From Mesocentrotus franciscanus (taxonomy: Eukaryota > Echinodermata > Echinoidea > Camarodonta > Strongylocentrotidae): a stretch of 64,000 bases of DNA. Below the pieces are notes generated by a model. The model did no database searches. It worked only from the letters and a program-made list of their open reading frames with translations, and was not told the origin of the DNA. Location of the stretch: NCBI GenBank assembly GCA_037976565.1, contig CP137667.1:33115420-33179419 (forward strand), written 5' to 3'. The position numbers and the translations under genes were made by a program. Positions within the stretch are counted from its first letter, which is position 1, and the number at the start of each line of letters is the position of its first letter. Positions 46,462 through 57,947 of the stretch are shown here, one piece after another.

Positions 46462-49400
46462 CAGGTCACGATGAAATGAGTTTAATCTGGTGAGGAAAAT
46501 ATGTTCGGGTATTACAAAGTCATGAAGTTTTATGTTTGTATCTGTAAATGTTTATATGTAAGTAACTATGTTTGTTATGGTTGTATATTTGCCTCATATT
46601 GTGGAAATTAGAAGGAGTCAAGATTGGATGTGTGTGAGAGAGATAGAAGATCAAAGATGAAAAGATTAGAAGAATTCACAAAAGATGGTTGAATATGAGC
46701 TAACAAGATTATTTGCATAGTTATAAATAGCTAATATATTAATGACAGCATTACGCAATTTCCTTTTTTTTATTCTTCAAAATGAAACGTGCAGACTTTG
46801 TTTCTTATTTACAATGTTATTGTGGTCGAAAATTCAATGATATCCTTCTTATTTTCAATTTAAAGTGTAGGATAGAGTATGTTTTATAACAAGCCAGTGT
46901 ATTTATGCCATAGTGCAAACAACATAAAAATATGAGCAGAGATAGACTCCGTTTAGATTGGCAATATGCATACATGTAATCTTGGAAACTGTAGTATTGG
47001 TTGTCGTAGTTTGCAAGGGTTCTATCATGTGTAGAAGCTATTTCGTAGTTCAAGTAGTATCTACGAAAAATGTATTGATTTCGTAAGCAGATCATTCTGA
47101 CAATTTTGATATTTTTGTAGCTCAACGATTCGCTGCTTGCTTTACAAATTTGTCTTCCAATTTTGTGATCAAATTGTTCATTGCCTTGCCAAAAAAACCC
47201 CCCTAGCTGCGACCTTGATGATTGTGATTTTGTGAAAATGCAACAATTAGTGATTCCTGCTTTAAAAAAAAAATCTTTTGCATAGGTTTGGTATTACCAT
47301 TATGTAAAAGTGGTCATTGAAAGGTCCCCCAAGAGTTTGTATTAGCTGGCTTCTAGAGTAATCTCACTATCGCCGTAACTTGCCTTTTGTATAAAAAATT
47401 ATGAGGTCAATATACTTACATGAATGAGTAGCTTTAATACAGTTCGCAGGCATGGTATGAAAACCTGAAGGAAAAAAAAGTTTTTTGTTGATGTCTGCCA
47501 TATAGTCTGTTTTCCTGTAGATGATGTGAAATATGCTGTTTAAAAACATTAAAGTAGGATCTTTGAAATACCTACAGTCACTGTGTTTGTGCTGAAAAAC
47601 AAAATTTGCCAAAATGGTTGATCCTTTTTTGACTTTGAAATATATTTCCATAGGTTTTGATAAGTCATTCGTAGATGTAGATGTACAGTATATGAATAAT
47701 TAAGATCATCTGTTGAGAGCCAGGAGGGTATTGCTTTTGTGTTAACGGCTGATAGTAGTGGGTTTTCAAGGAAATTTGACACCATTTGGGTATTTACTCA
47801 ATAACGGGTGTTGTCAATCAAGAGTGGACATCATTTTTACGACCGACGCGTCTTATGTAATGCTCTGTGCCCTAGCCTACCGCCGTATGGAATTCTCATC
47901 ATAACATCATATTTCCCTCAGAGATATGAAGGTTAGTTGGAGTATTTTCTGGTGGGACCACGGGTTCGCTGCTTCAGAGACCTTTGCACAGACACACACA
48001 CACATTAATTAGTAATTCAACCAAATCTGGTGTCGGCGAATAATGATACTAAATGGCTTTAAGGGATATAAGTTATGCCCTTCTGGCTCTCAGCAGACAG
48101 TATATGTATGCTGAAACACTAAATGCTTTGTAGGGTTGTCTTTTGGAAGAAGAATCTGGAAATTATTGTCTGAACTATTGTCTGAAGTTTTAGATGAACT
48201 CAATCAACATCTGCTCTACGCACAACTCAACATGCTGAAAAACGCACATTTTTTTTTGAAAAGCACAATGAAATTGTATGTTCTTTCAGTGAGAGGCTAG
48301 AAATAGAATCTTTGTCCGAAATTTGAGATGAACTAATTTAATAACATCTGCTATATGCACAACTCCCATGCTGAAAAATACATAATTTTTTTGAACGGCG
48401 CAATAATTTTTTCTTATTTTTTTCAGTGAGAGGCTACAAATGGACCTTTGTAGATGTAGTCTTACCCCCAAGCCCCTTTTATAAACCAAAGGGGTCAAAA
48501 TTGTGAAGATACACAGATGTGTCTTTTTGTACATTAAATACTTCCAAGATATGTGCACAATTTTTCGTAGCACAATTATCATTCTACACATTCTTGCCAA
48601 ATATAAACAGCATGTTGTGAAGTGGGCTTAGAATAAAGTCCAATATTTATTTATAGCACTTTGTGAAAATATTGTGAACATAATTATTCCATTACAATAC
48701 ATATGGTAGAATCACAAGCGTGTAGAAGGTGTTCTTGTTCAAATCTTCGCAAATGAAAAATACCAATGATAACGATAATAATAATATTCTGGGGTTCTAT
48801 AGCATTTAATACATTGACAATGTTTGTGGGTGCTTAACAGATATCTAATATTAACCCCAGTTATGGGATTCAGGCTTGCACACACACAATGTACTATGCA
48901 CATTCTCCATTCCCTGGGGAGCATTCCAGCCAGGCACCATTTCTGAGCCGTTGACCCTTCAACAGTACCTCTTGCCATTCATATACACGTTGAAATGTGC
49001 TGCGTCTGTTGTTGAGGTATTCATCATACAGCACCTGCCTGAACTTGGCTATACAGGTTCATAATGTACATGTAATTTTTATGCTTGTTTTAAAATAATT
49101 GTTTGTTCAAAAATGATTTATAGTATTTTGAATCATGCTTTGTGGCATACAACAATGCTATGTAATTGAAAAAAGATGTAGAAAATAATGTTTCTGGTGT
49201 CATTTTCTTGGAACACAATACAAATACATCTTCGGTCATGATTTGTTCTGTTTCTTCCTTTTTCTTCCTTTTTCCCCCCTTTTCCCCCTTTTCCCCCTTT
49301 TCATTCTTCTTTTATCTGTTTTCCTTTTCCTTGTGGTTTCGTGTTTGTTGTTCTGTAATATTGTTTTGTGTATTCCAAGTCTTCGTAGGCACAATTTGAA

Positions 49401-49519
49401 ACAATTTTTTTTCTTTTTTTAAGAGTTAAGAGTTTCTTTTAATAATTTCTTTGAATAATTTATATATGTGTACAGTGTATTTGTATACTTATCAAGATAA
49501 TAATGAATATATGTACATA

Positions 49520-49615
49520 TATTTTTTCATACTTTCTGTAAAAATATCTGTAATGCCTTTGTTTATCTTTCTGATGGAAACAAAATTAATAGGAACTGAA
49601 TTGAATTGAATATAA
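49520..49615 (+). mobile_element. LINE-like 3' tail
   Basis: AATGCCTTTGTTTATC followed by ACTGAATTGAATTGAAT, a pentamer-tailed end in forward orientation. Confidence 0.35.
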
Positions 49616-50360
49616 CCATGTATGCAATTCCTCCAGGTATATGATTTATGCCTAAAAATGTAAAATATTGTAATCTAGATATGGGTATTTAAGTATTTAT
49701 GCACTGGATATCAAAGGTTCTTACATTGACCGATTACTGTACAAATCATTAAATTGACATCCAACTCTTCTTATAAGAGCTACCGGTACATGTACTCTGA
49801 AGCATAAAAATACATGTATAATGTTATGTGACACCTCTGTGTAAGGGCCTGAGTTTGAGCATTCCAATGAATTCTTTTTGCTGGCAAAAGGACACTGACT
49901 GCCTGTAGGAAATAGAAAGTTCACACCGGTATAGCATTTTCACATGCAGAAGGGTATGGTTGGGCAAGGCCAACAACCTTGTTCTTCTGTACATTCTCAG
50001 CATTTTGAAAAGAGAGACCAAATACTCTTATGCATTCATTTGTTTCAAAACTGACATTCCAAATGCTTAAAGGACCAGTATGATCTGTGATAATTGTCAT
50101 TTGTGATAATCGTCATTTATGCAGTTGACTTGTGCTTATGACTGTTTTTATTCGAGGTTTAAATTTTTTTAATTTGTGATATTGTAAACAGCGAAAGCAA
50201 ATGGTATTGTTTGCTGAACAGGTTTACCGAACAGGTTTACCAGTAAAGATATACACAATCTTTGCCAAAATAGAAATTCTGTAATTTTAGACTGTGTCTT
50301 CCCAGAAGTGAGGATGATAATTTGTCCGTTTGGAGCCAGAACAGCATCACCTCTTATACT

Positions 50361-50542
50361 TTAAAGCGATACTGAACTGACAAACTGTCTGCCTTGCATA
50401 CTGTTTATTGCACAGCACCATCTTATGGGACTCGATGCGAGAACCAACAGCATAGCTAGGACCATACTGCCACAGCTGACCTTTAATTAGATGGCGCTAG
50501 AGGGGATTTTGCGGTATTGCTTTTAGTACAGTATTGCTTTAA
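50361..50542. mobile_element. TTAA-flanked MITE E, copy 2, nested in a fold-back element
   Basis: Left TTAAAGCGATACTGAACTGA and right TAGTACAGTATTGCTTTAA. It splits a fold-back element whose arms lie at 50331-50360 and 50543-50570. Confidence 0.87.
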
Positions 50543-51066
50543 CACAGAGCTAATGCCCTTCCGGCTCTGTAGAGATGACTTGTTATCACAATGAGTTTCA
50601 TAATATACGAAGACAAACAAATTACTTCGCAAATTCATGATTTGTAAGTATGCAACTAACTCATTGCAGTAGACGAATGGCGTGTAAATCAGTGCAAATA
50701 TATGGTACTTGAAACTCATTATCTACATACTGTGGTGCAGAGCGGTGGTGAATATGTTTAGAAATGTTTAACTCAACTAAATAACTCATGTTTAGATTAA
50801 AATGGGTATTTCATGTAATATAATGAGAGAAGGAGAGGATTATCATCTTAAAATTGTCTTTGTACTCTGAAATGTTTGCAAATGCGGCACATATCAAGCT
50901 TATATATTGTTGCACCTTTTCTCTGTAAAGATTTTGCGTTCTTCTTCCCTTATGCAAGGTATATACATAGTCCATCTTTGTAGCAGATAATTTTCTATTT
51001 TATTGTAGGTATTAAAGACAACATTGCAATCATTCCTCATAAACGATGTGTATTTAAATATTTGAA

Positions 51067-51072
51067 AATAAA
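51067..51072 (+). promoter_or_regulatory. Candidate poly(A) signal of the receptor gene
   Basis: An AATAAA follows AT-rich sequence and is followed by TTTGTTTAATTGC and a GT-rich stretch. Using it would imply a 5.8-kb 3' UTR. A nearer AATAAA lies at 48632. Neither can be proven from sequence. Confidence 0.35.
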
Positions 51073-51194
51073 ACTACAAAGAGAACTTTGTTTAATTGCT
51101 TGTCGAGTGTATCTTTTCTAATCTGTAATGTAACCCACAAGACTGAAAACTGGATGCTCTATTTTCTAAGTTATGCCACCCGAAAAGCCTTCCC

Positions 51195-51470
51195 CCTTTT
51201 ATTATCCCCTTGCCGACGAAGTCGGAGGGGATATAGTAACGCTGTCGTCCGTCCTTCCGTTCGTAACAAATCTGGTTTCCGGTCGATAGTAATGTTTGAC
51301 GGATTTTAATGAAATTTGATATGAAGGTACATGGTATAAAAATACAGCCTAAGTTCGATTTCGGAGTATGTAGGTCAAAGGTCATAGCTTAGTAAATATG
51401 CGAACAAATACAAATCTGGTTTCCGATCGATAACTTTAGTAATGCTAAATATATTACTCATTGCGGATGT
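51195..51470. mobile_element. Hairpin-led dispersed repeat (CCCCTTGCCGACGAAG)
   Basis: CCCCTTGCCGACGAAGTCGG followed by AGGGG is a strong hairpin. It is followed by CGTCCGTCCTTCCGTTCGTA and a repeated CAAATCTGGTTTCCG(G/A)TCGAT word (51268 and 51412). The layout resembles a short repeat known from marine invertebrate genomes; the family name is not known to me. Confidence 0.55.
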
Positions 51471-51830
51471 AGTATCGAAAATAATATCGGTAGTGATATT
51501 CGTTTGTCTCGCAATGTATGGTCAATAAAGGATCTAAAAGATCACGATGTTTCGTGCGCCGCCGCAACACTTCGTCAGGTGATAAAATCTGTGTGTGTAT
51601 TGGGTTTTACAGACGTGTATCAATCAGATATGATTATTTACGTCTGGGGACCGACCTTTAACGTCACCATCCGAAAGACGCGATTCAGTTTCGAACCTGC
51701 GTCCTCGGCTGAATCAGTTTCTAATGTAAGCAAGCGTCTTTTATACTCTACAGGAGGACCGGCGGTCAATTAATTCGATCAGTAATTGGAACAATAACGC
51801 ACAAGGCTTATATATTGGCCGCCGCACATG

Positions 51831-51945
51831 GTGCTCAACCAATCAGCAGGCCGCTGGCTCGGCTCGCCTGCTGGGCGGAAACAAAAGCGTGCTCAACCAA
51901 TCAACGGGCCGCTGGCTCGGCCCGCCTGCTGATTGGAATCGACCG
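51831..51945. repeat. GC-rich direct repeat with two CCAAT boxes
   Basis: GTGCTCAACCAATCA then (G/C)GGCCGCTGGCTCGGC and CGCCTGCTG occurs twice with a period of about 59 bp in an otherwise AT-rich area. A third, reversed CCAAT (GATTGG) closes the block. An ATGGCGGCG lies at 51974. Confidence 0.8.
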
Positions 51946-52035
51946 GTGCTGGCCGGTTGGACGGGAAGTGTCATGGCGGCGTATCGTACGCATCCAAAAT
52001 TCGGGATATCGACCCCGTTGTCTCTGTTGAAATTA

Positions 52036-52886
52036 TAGGGACTTTTAGATTTGCACGACGAGAACGTGTACTGCTACGTGGACATCCTTTTAAGGCAATG
52101 TGACGTCCTTTTAAAGGTACTATGTCCCATTTGCAGGCCCAAAAAATGAAAAGGTTAAATTCCAACGACATTTGATAGACAATACTATTTTAGAACTTCC
52201 CTAAAAAAAAGGGGGGCTTGAAAATGTCTTTAAGTGGGAAAATAACGACTATTATAGTTGTCGAATCGACTTAGGAGCTATAGAGCCAGTAAGTAATAGT
52301 CTGATTTTTCAGACCATTGTACCGAATGGTCGTACGTTTTATGCTGCGCAAAAATTTAATTTTGGCCATTACAAGAAGTGGGTTATTGATGTAGACAAAT
52401 GCTCATGTACCCTTTACAGCTCATTTTATGTATGTTATTACCAAAGATGAAAAAAGCCAGTCAGTCACTCAATAGTGTCTGACAGTGAAGTCTAGCAAGT
52501 AAACAGGTTTCCTTGCATAATTTGAATATTAGGACACTGCTAACGTTTAAATTTCACAGATAGGACATACATGACATATTCATAATTCCTGCAAAGTTCT
52601 ACAGAATTTGATGTTGGCTGCAAAGGGACATGGTATCTTTAAGGCAGTGGCGGATCCAGGGGGCCCGGGCCCCTCCCTAGAAAAAACAGGTAAAAACACC
52701 CTTTTGAAGAGAAAAAGAAGTTGGGCCCCCCTGGCGCCCAAGGGGGCGGTGGAAAAAATAACCCTTCCCGTAGGGTAAAAAACATTTTCGGGTGCCAAAA
52801 AAAAATTGTGCTCACTACCCCCCACTGAGCGAAAAATCGACCGGTACGATTTTCAAATTTTCGTCGTGCAAATCTGAAAGTCCCTA
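52036..52886. mobile_element. 851-bp element with 26-bp inverted ends and TTA duplication
   Basis: Left TAGGGACTTTTAGATTTGCA then CGACGA; right TCGTCGTGCAAATCTGAAAG then TCCCTA. TTA at 52033-52035 and 52887-52889 is a candidate 3-bp target duplication, as made by PIF/Harbinger elements. A hAT-like start (CAGTGGCGGATCCAGGGGG) at 52646 lies inside. Confidence 0.78.
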
Positions 52887-52932
52887 TTATTCGGATTGAG
52901 ACGGATATTGATAGCTTCTTTTACCCTCCGTG

Positions 52933-54892
52933 CAGAGGCGGCCCTCCGGGGCAGGGGGCACAGTGCCCTCCCACTTTTTAAGCACCTGAAAAGTGCCCTT
53001 TACATAGGAAAAGTGCCCTTTAATTTTATAAGAAGTGCCCCTTTTTACATAGGAATAGTGCCCCTTTCACTTTGACAAGTGCCCCTATTAATTTGTAAAA
53101 GTGCCCCTTCCCTTTTCAACTCTGATAAGTGCCCCTTTTATTTGGACACGTGCCCCTTTTCTTCGACAAGTTCCCATTTTCCTTTGCAATAAGACATAGT
53201 GTCCATTTTCCATTCTCATAAGTGCCCTTTTTAATATCTAGTAAGTGCCTATTTCAGGTACGAGAAGTGCCTCTTTTCACTTTTGATAAGTACCCCCTTC
53301 ACCTCTGATAAGGGGGGCACAGTGCCCTCCCACTTTTTTAAGCACCTGAAAAGTGCCCCTTTTTACATAGGAAAAGTGCCCCTTTAATTTTATAAGAAGT
53401 GCCCCTTTTTACATAGGAATAGTGCCCCTTTCACTTTGACAAGTGCCCTATTAATTTGTAAAGTGCCCTTCCCTTTTCAACTCTGATAAGTGCCCCTTTT
53501 ATTTGGACACGTGCCCCTTTTCTTCGACAAGTTCCCATTTTCCTTTGCAATAAGACATAGTGTCCATTTTCCATTCTCATAAGTGCCCTTTTAATCTCTA
53601 GTAAGTGCCCATTTCAGGTACGAGAAGTGCCTCTTTTCACTTTTGATAAGTGCCCCCTTCACCTCTGATAATTGCCCTATTCAAATCTGAGAAGTGCCTC
53701 TTTTACTTTGACAAGTGCCCCTTTTCCTTTGAAAGAAGTGCCCCTTCCCTTTTAATAACTACCCCATTTTAACTCGGATAAGCGCACCTTATATTTTCAC
53801 ATGTGCCCCTTTTCCTTTCTAATAAGTGCCCCTTTTCCTAATGATAAGTGCCCCATTAAAAAAGAGCCCTTTCCCCTTCTCATAAGTGCCTCTTCTCTGA
53901 TAAATGACCCTTTTCAGGTACGAGAAGTTACTCCTTTTCACTTCAGATAAGTGCCCCTTCACCTCCGATAAATTTTCTTTTCATTTTCTTTCAACTAATG
54001 CACATTTTCCTTTATTATAAGTGCCCCTTTTCATTCACATAAGTGCCCCTTTTATATCTGGTCATTGCCCCTTTTCAGGTGCGATAAGTGCCTCTTTTCA
54101 CCTCTGATAATTTCCTTTTACCAATGATACGTGCCCTTTTCGTTTCTAATAACGGACCTTTCCCTTTTCATAAATGCCCCTTTTCACCTCTTATAAATGC
54201 CCCTATCAAGGTCTGATGGGGCCCTATTCCGTCGACAAATGCCCATTCCCTATTCTCATGACTGACTTTTTCATCCCTGGTGAGTGCCCTTTTGAGGGTG
54301 TAAGAAGTGCCCCATTTTCACCTCTGATAATATTAATACTCTTTGTACTTTGACACATGCTCCTTTTCTTTTTGATAAGTGTCCCCTTTTCCTCTCATCA
54401 TTAAACGCGCCCCTAATTTCAAGCGACTAAGAGCAATTTCCCAGAACTCGCTCGCTACGCTTGCACGCATCTATAAATGATATACCCATGTTACTTATCA
54501 AAGGTCTTTTCATTCTTCTGTTATGAGAATGTGCTTATAACCCCATCAGGATTGGGTTTTTCCTCTTTATAAGATGTAATTTTTCGCACTGCGACCTCAC
54601 AAATCTTAAATTTTTTCCTCGCTCGCTTCGCTCGCTCGCAAATAAATTGTCAGACCATCACACCCAACTGCAAAGCATGATGCTTAAGCAATATCTTGTA
54701 TGGTGTATAAAGTGAAACAAATATTGAAATCATCCCTGATAATGTAATCACAATGTAGGGGTATATACCAATGTCTAAAAAATGGTATATTTTCGCTTTG
54801 AGATTTCCCGTTGTAGGTGCCCTTTTTTTCCAGAAAGTGCCCTTTTTTCTTGGTGCCCCCCCCCCACTTTGGAAGTTGCTCGGCCGCCCCTG
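52933..54892. mobile_element. Non-autonomous hAT-type element with minisatellite interior (1,960 bp)
   Basis: The 8-bp direct repeat CCTCCGTG at 52925-52932 and 54893-54900 flanks ends CAGAGGCGGCC and GGCCGCCCCTG, short inverted repeats of hAT form. Eight-base target duplications are diagnostic of hAT transposition. The interior is a degenerate array of GTGCCCCTTTT with AATAAGT/CGATAAGT spacers, and contains a direct duplication (starts near 52957 and 53308). No transposase is present. Confidence 0.9.
52957..53660. repeat. Direct duplication of about 350 bp inside the hAT minisatellite
   Basis: The segment from GGGGGCACAGTGCCCTCCCA to AGTGCCTCTTTTCACTTTTG occurs twice, nearly identical, starting at about 52956 and 53307. 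Confidence 0.9.
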
Positions 54893-55219
54893 CCTCCGTG
54901 TGTACCATGCAATGCCGTTCTTGGGATAACCAGCATCAGCCAGACTGGGACGGGGTTCAGTGCCTTTCCCAAGAACGGCATTGGTAGGCCTACACACGGA
55001 GGGTAAAGATAAATTACAGTTAGAGTCAGGCCTTCTCGATTACAGTCAGATTGCCTTCGCGTCAGATGCACGCAGCTAATATAACAATGGGATACGCGCA
55101 GGGCAGAGAGGTACGCAGTCTGCATATAACCAAAAATGCACGCTCGTTGAGTACTACGGCGAATAGTACCAAAAATATTTAAACGCCCGTGCAATAGTAT
55201 ATCTGGCAGATTCCAGAGT

Positions 55220-55900
55220 GTGAGTGACCTTGTATTGTATGTGGGTGGGTGCTGTGCGCGTATATGGATGGATGGTGTGCGTGTTTGTGGGTAAGTGCTG
55301 TGCGTGTGTATATGGGTGGGTGTTGTGCATGTTTGTGCTTGGGTGATGTGCGTGTGTATGGGTGGGTGTTGTGCGTGTTTGTGGGTGGGTGATGTGCGTG
55401 TGTATGGGTGGGTGTTGTGGATGAGTGCTGTGCATGTTTGTGGGTGGATGCCCCGCGAGTGTATGTTCTGCGTGGGTAGGTGATGTGCGTTTTTGTGGGT
55501 GAGTGCTCTGCGTGTTTGTGGGTGCATGCGTGCCGGACATGTGTATGAGTGGGTGTTTTGTGTGTTTGTGGATAGGTCATGTGCGTGTTTGTGGGTAGGT
55601 CCTCTGCGTGTTTGTTGGTTGGTGCCGTGCGTGTGGATGGGGTCATTTGTTTTATGTTACAATTGATTTCATTTTTGTTTTCATCAATCGTACAATCTAT
55701 GTTATGAAAATGTTTTGAAATCATGTTAAGAAAAACAATTGTATTTTATTTCTAAGAGTGATTTGTATTGTTTGGAATCAATAAAAAAAACTATTGAAAA
55801 AAAAAGTGTATAGTTGGTTATTGTGCGTGTTTGTGGGTGAGTGATGTGCGTGTTTATGGATGGGTGCCGTGCATGTGTGTGGGTGGGTGGGTACTCGCAA
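55220..55900. repeat. TG-rich minisatellite (GGGTGGGTG(T/A)TGTGCGTGT)
   Basis: Units of 20-24 bp, sometimes paired as 44 bp, run at 55240-55640 and resume at 55808-55895. The reverse strand makes a 250-codon His/Thr/Pro frame, an artefact of the repeat. Confidence 0.93.
55638..55807 (+). mobile_element. Poly(A)-tailed insertion inside the minisatellite
   Basis: About 170 bp of unrelated AT-rich sequence ends GGAATCAATAAAAAAAACTA and a further A run, i.e. an AATAAA followed by A stretches, between two minisatellite blocks. This is the mark of a retrotransposed transcript or LINE/SINE 3' end. Confidence 0.65.
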
Positions 55901-56275
55901 AACAAGGAAGTCCTCTACTCAACAACCGTGTAAATTGTTTAAATTTGAGGCCCTTTCGTATAGGGGTATGTTAATTTAGGGGCTCTATTTGCACGGAAAA
56001 AGTTATGCAGTAAATTTCCAGACCGTCCTCTGTATGTTGCATTTCTACAAAATTGCTTGTCCTCAAATATGTACATATTGATGTGTTTTATGAGTTCTCG
56101 ATCGATTTACACCATCAACGTATATGGGTGTGTGAGAGAGTGTATGAAAGATCGTTCAAGTCGAGCCATCCGAGAATAAGAACGGGAAATAAACATATAA
56201 AAACTAGTAGAGAGACATTACTCTACATTTGCCACCTCGACCCAGATGACGTAATTCAAATGGGTACTTAGGAGG

Positions 56276-56480
56276 AGACGCGATGGCTCAGTGGTAGAGC
56301 AGTGGTCTCGTAACCGGGAGGTCGCTGGTTCGAAACCAAGTCGATGCGCTATACGTGCCCTTTGGTAAGGCATAATCCTCATTACCAAGCCCCTCAGAGA
56401 GGACTTACAGCCGTCGCCCCCCTAGTTGCTTACTTAAAATCATACACATGCTCTCTTGGCAGTCGGGTAAAACGAACCAT
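56276..56480 (+). mobile_element. tRNA-derived SINE type 1, second copy
   Basis: Box A ATGGCTCAGTGGTAGAGCAG and box B TGGTTCGAAACC, then CAAGTCGATGCGCTATACGT and a body matching 38050-38200 (CCTCATTACCA, TTGCTTACT, GGCAGTCGGGTAAAA). Confidence 0.88.
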
Positions 56481-56922
56481 TGATAAAAACAAAAAATAAT
56501 TTCAGAATATTATATAAGCCTGTACACAATTTCTTTTTTATGGCTTAAGAGGCCATTTGGCCCAATTACAGAAGAAAAGAAAAGTGGCTCAACTTAAACT
56601 ACCACACCAATAGGGTTTATTTATGGTGCGCAATCAAAGCATAGGGTAACATTTAAGGTAAAGTTTAGGGTTAGAGTTAAAATCAGCTAATATTGGAAAA
56701 CTGCATGTATTTATAGCTCATTGGTGAAGTGTTGGTCAACCAATGGACATCTTGTAAACTTCTATGGTGGGGTATTATAAATTTGTTCCATTAACATTTT
56801 TTTAAAGAAGAAAATAAATAACAATGCTTTTAAAGAACTAAAAGTGATTTGACATTTTGATGTGTTAAATTTGTTTAGGCCTGTAGTCAATAACATATTC
56901 CCAGTTCAGCTGAAAACTCGAA

Positions 56923-57236
56923 TAGGCCATTTTTATAATGTAATCAAATTTATTAAATGCATAAATCTTTGATAAGTGGCTCATTACTAACTATTTCATT
57001 CACCTGTTACAAATAAATTAATTTCCATATTCAGAACGCAAATTACATACATTAGATGTTGCTAGGTGGGACAAACAATATGACTCGGCTTACCTAACAA
57101 CACGTAATGTATGCAATTCGCATTCTGAATATTAAAATATATTTATTCGTAACAGCTAAATGACGTAATTTGTAATGAAGCGCTTGACAATGACTTTTGC
57201 TTGCGTTAAATTTGATTACATTACGAATATGGCCTA
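56923..57236. mobile_element. MITE family B, full copy (314 bp)
   Basis: Inverted ends TAGGCCATTTTTATAATGTA and TACATTACGAATATGGCCTA, extended by AATCAAATTTA / TAAATTTGATT. The interior is also largely palindromic (TTGCTAGGTGGGAC). Confidence 0.85.
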
Positions 57237-57831
57237 AATATTGGCTATTGCTGGTATAGCAAGAAATTATAGGGAGCAGACAAGGGGGAAAACTTTTTGT
57301 GTGCTCCTTACTATAGCGGCTTTTGTTTACTACTTTATTTTGCAATTTTAAGAGCAGCGCCTTCGACTTGTAAGAATTCAATATAAAATGTTATGATGGC
57401 GAAGTAATAATCATTAATTTTTATTTGAAGTACTGATACTACGTTTCGAAAGTTAAACAACATCATTTAAAACCTCATTAAAAATGTCATCTGTTGCAAT
57501 ACGTTATCTATCTGAGTCTAGGTCATATTACTTTCGTCTCCATGAAGCCAATACGTAAACTCATAAAAAAAATTCATACATTTTTTCCTTTCAGTTCTTC
57601 CACCCTCCCCACGCGTGTAATTGCTATCCAACAATGCAATGGCGTAGCATGAGCCCATGAATTAATTGAGGGGGCACTGTGATGGGGGAAGAAAATGGAA
57701 ACCACGTCTTACATTGACATGTGGGAGAACGTGCGATTAACCGTCGTGAGAGGTGTAGGTAACCCGTGCCTACTGCAGCTACGCGACGCAAAACTTAATG
57801 TGTACGCGTTGCTTTTGTGTTCGCAACCTAG
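57237..57831. other. No gene seen
   Basis: No supported feature. CACGCGTGTAATTGC near 57610 is not interpretable. Confidence 0.4.
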
Positions 57832-57947
57832 CTAATTCTTGTACTGAAATAAAATGTGAGAATAGTCACACTTTGGTAGGACAGTGTTCCATTGCGCATC
57901 ATCATCCAAACGTCAAGAACTCCATGACTGAGGATTCACAAAAAATG
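57832..57947 (+). other. Weak exon candidate upstream of the EGF gene
   Basis: GCAACCTAG and AAAATG|GTAAGA enclose 116 bases open in one frame (NSCTEIKCENSH, then VGQCSIAHHH). A further open 42-base segment with splice-like borders follows at 58707-58748. Their phases (1 to 0, then 0 to 0) do not chain into the exon at 59573, so at least one boundary is wrong or they are chance. Confidence 0.22.

Larger units (their letters stand above)
45272..51066 (+). other. Possible long 3' UTR / downstream region
   Basis: No coding exon is seen. Besides the tandem copy it holds the TTAA-flanked element at 46000, the hairpin at 46315, fold-back copies near 47706 and 48060, a LINE-like tail near 49600 and a nested fold-back at 50331. 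The rest is AT-rich sequence without recognisable structure. Confidence 0.4.
52920..55007. mobile_element. Fold-back element split by the hAT insertion
   Basis: Removing the hAT and one target copy leaves about 120 bp: TTTACCCTCCGTGTGTA, ATGCCGTTCTTGGG, loop, CCCAAGAACGGCAT and TACACACGGAGGGTAAA. The arms pair almost perfectly. Confidence 0.8.

Noticed and set aside
51504..51773. 89-codon forward frame
   Set aside because: No recognised domain, no clear splice sites, and it follows directly from a dispersed repeat. Could not be supported as coding.
53000..54400. CRISPR-like array
   Set aside because: Short repeats with variable spacing, but the units are degenerate, the spacers are low-complexity and the context is a eukaryotic transposon.
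54775..55527. Longest reading frame in the window (250 codons, minus strand, His/Thr/Pro-rich)
   Set aside because: It is the complement of the TG-rich minisatellite plus part of the fold-back element. Several overlapping frames of the same composition exist and no splice or domain evidence supports it.
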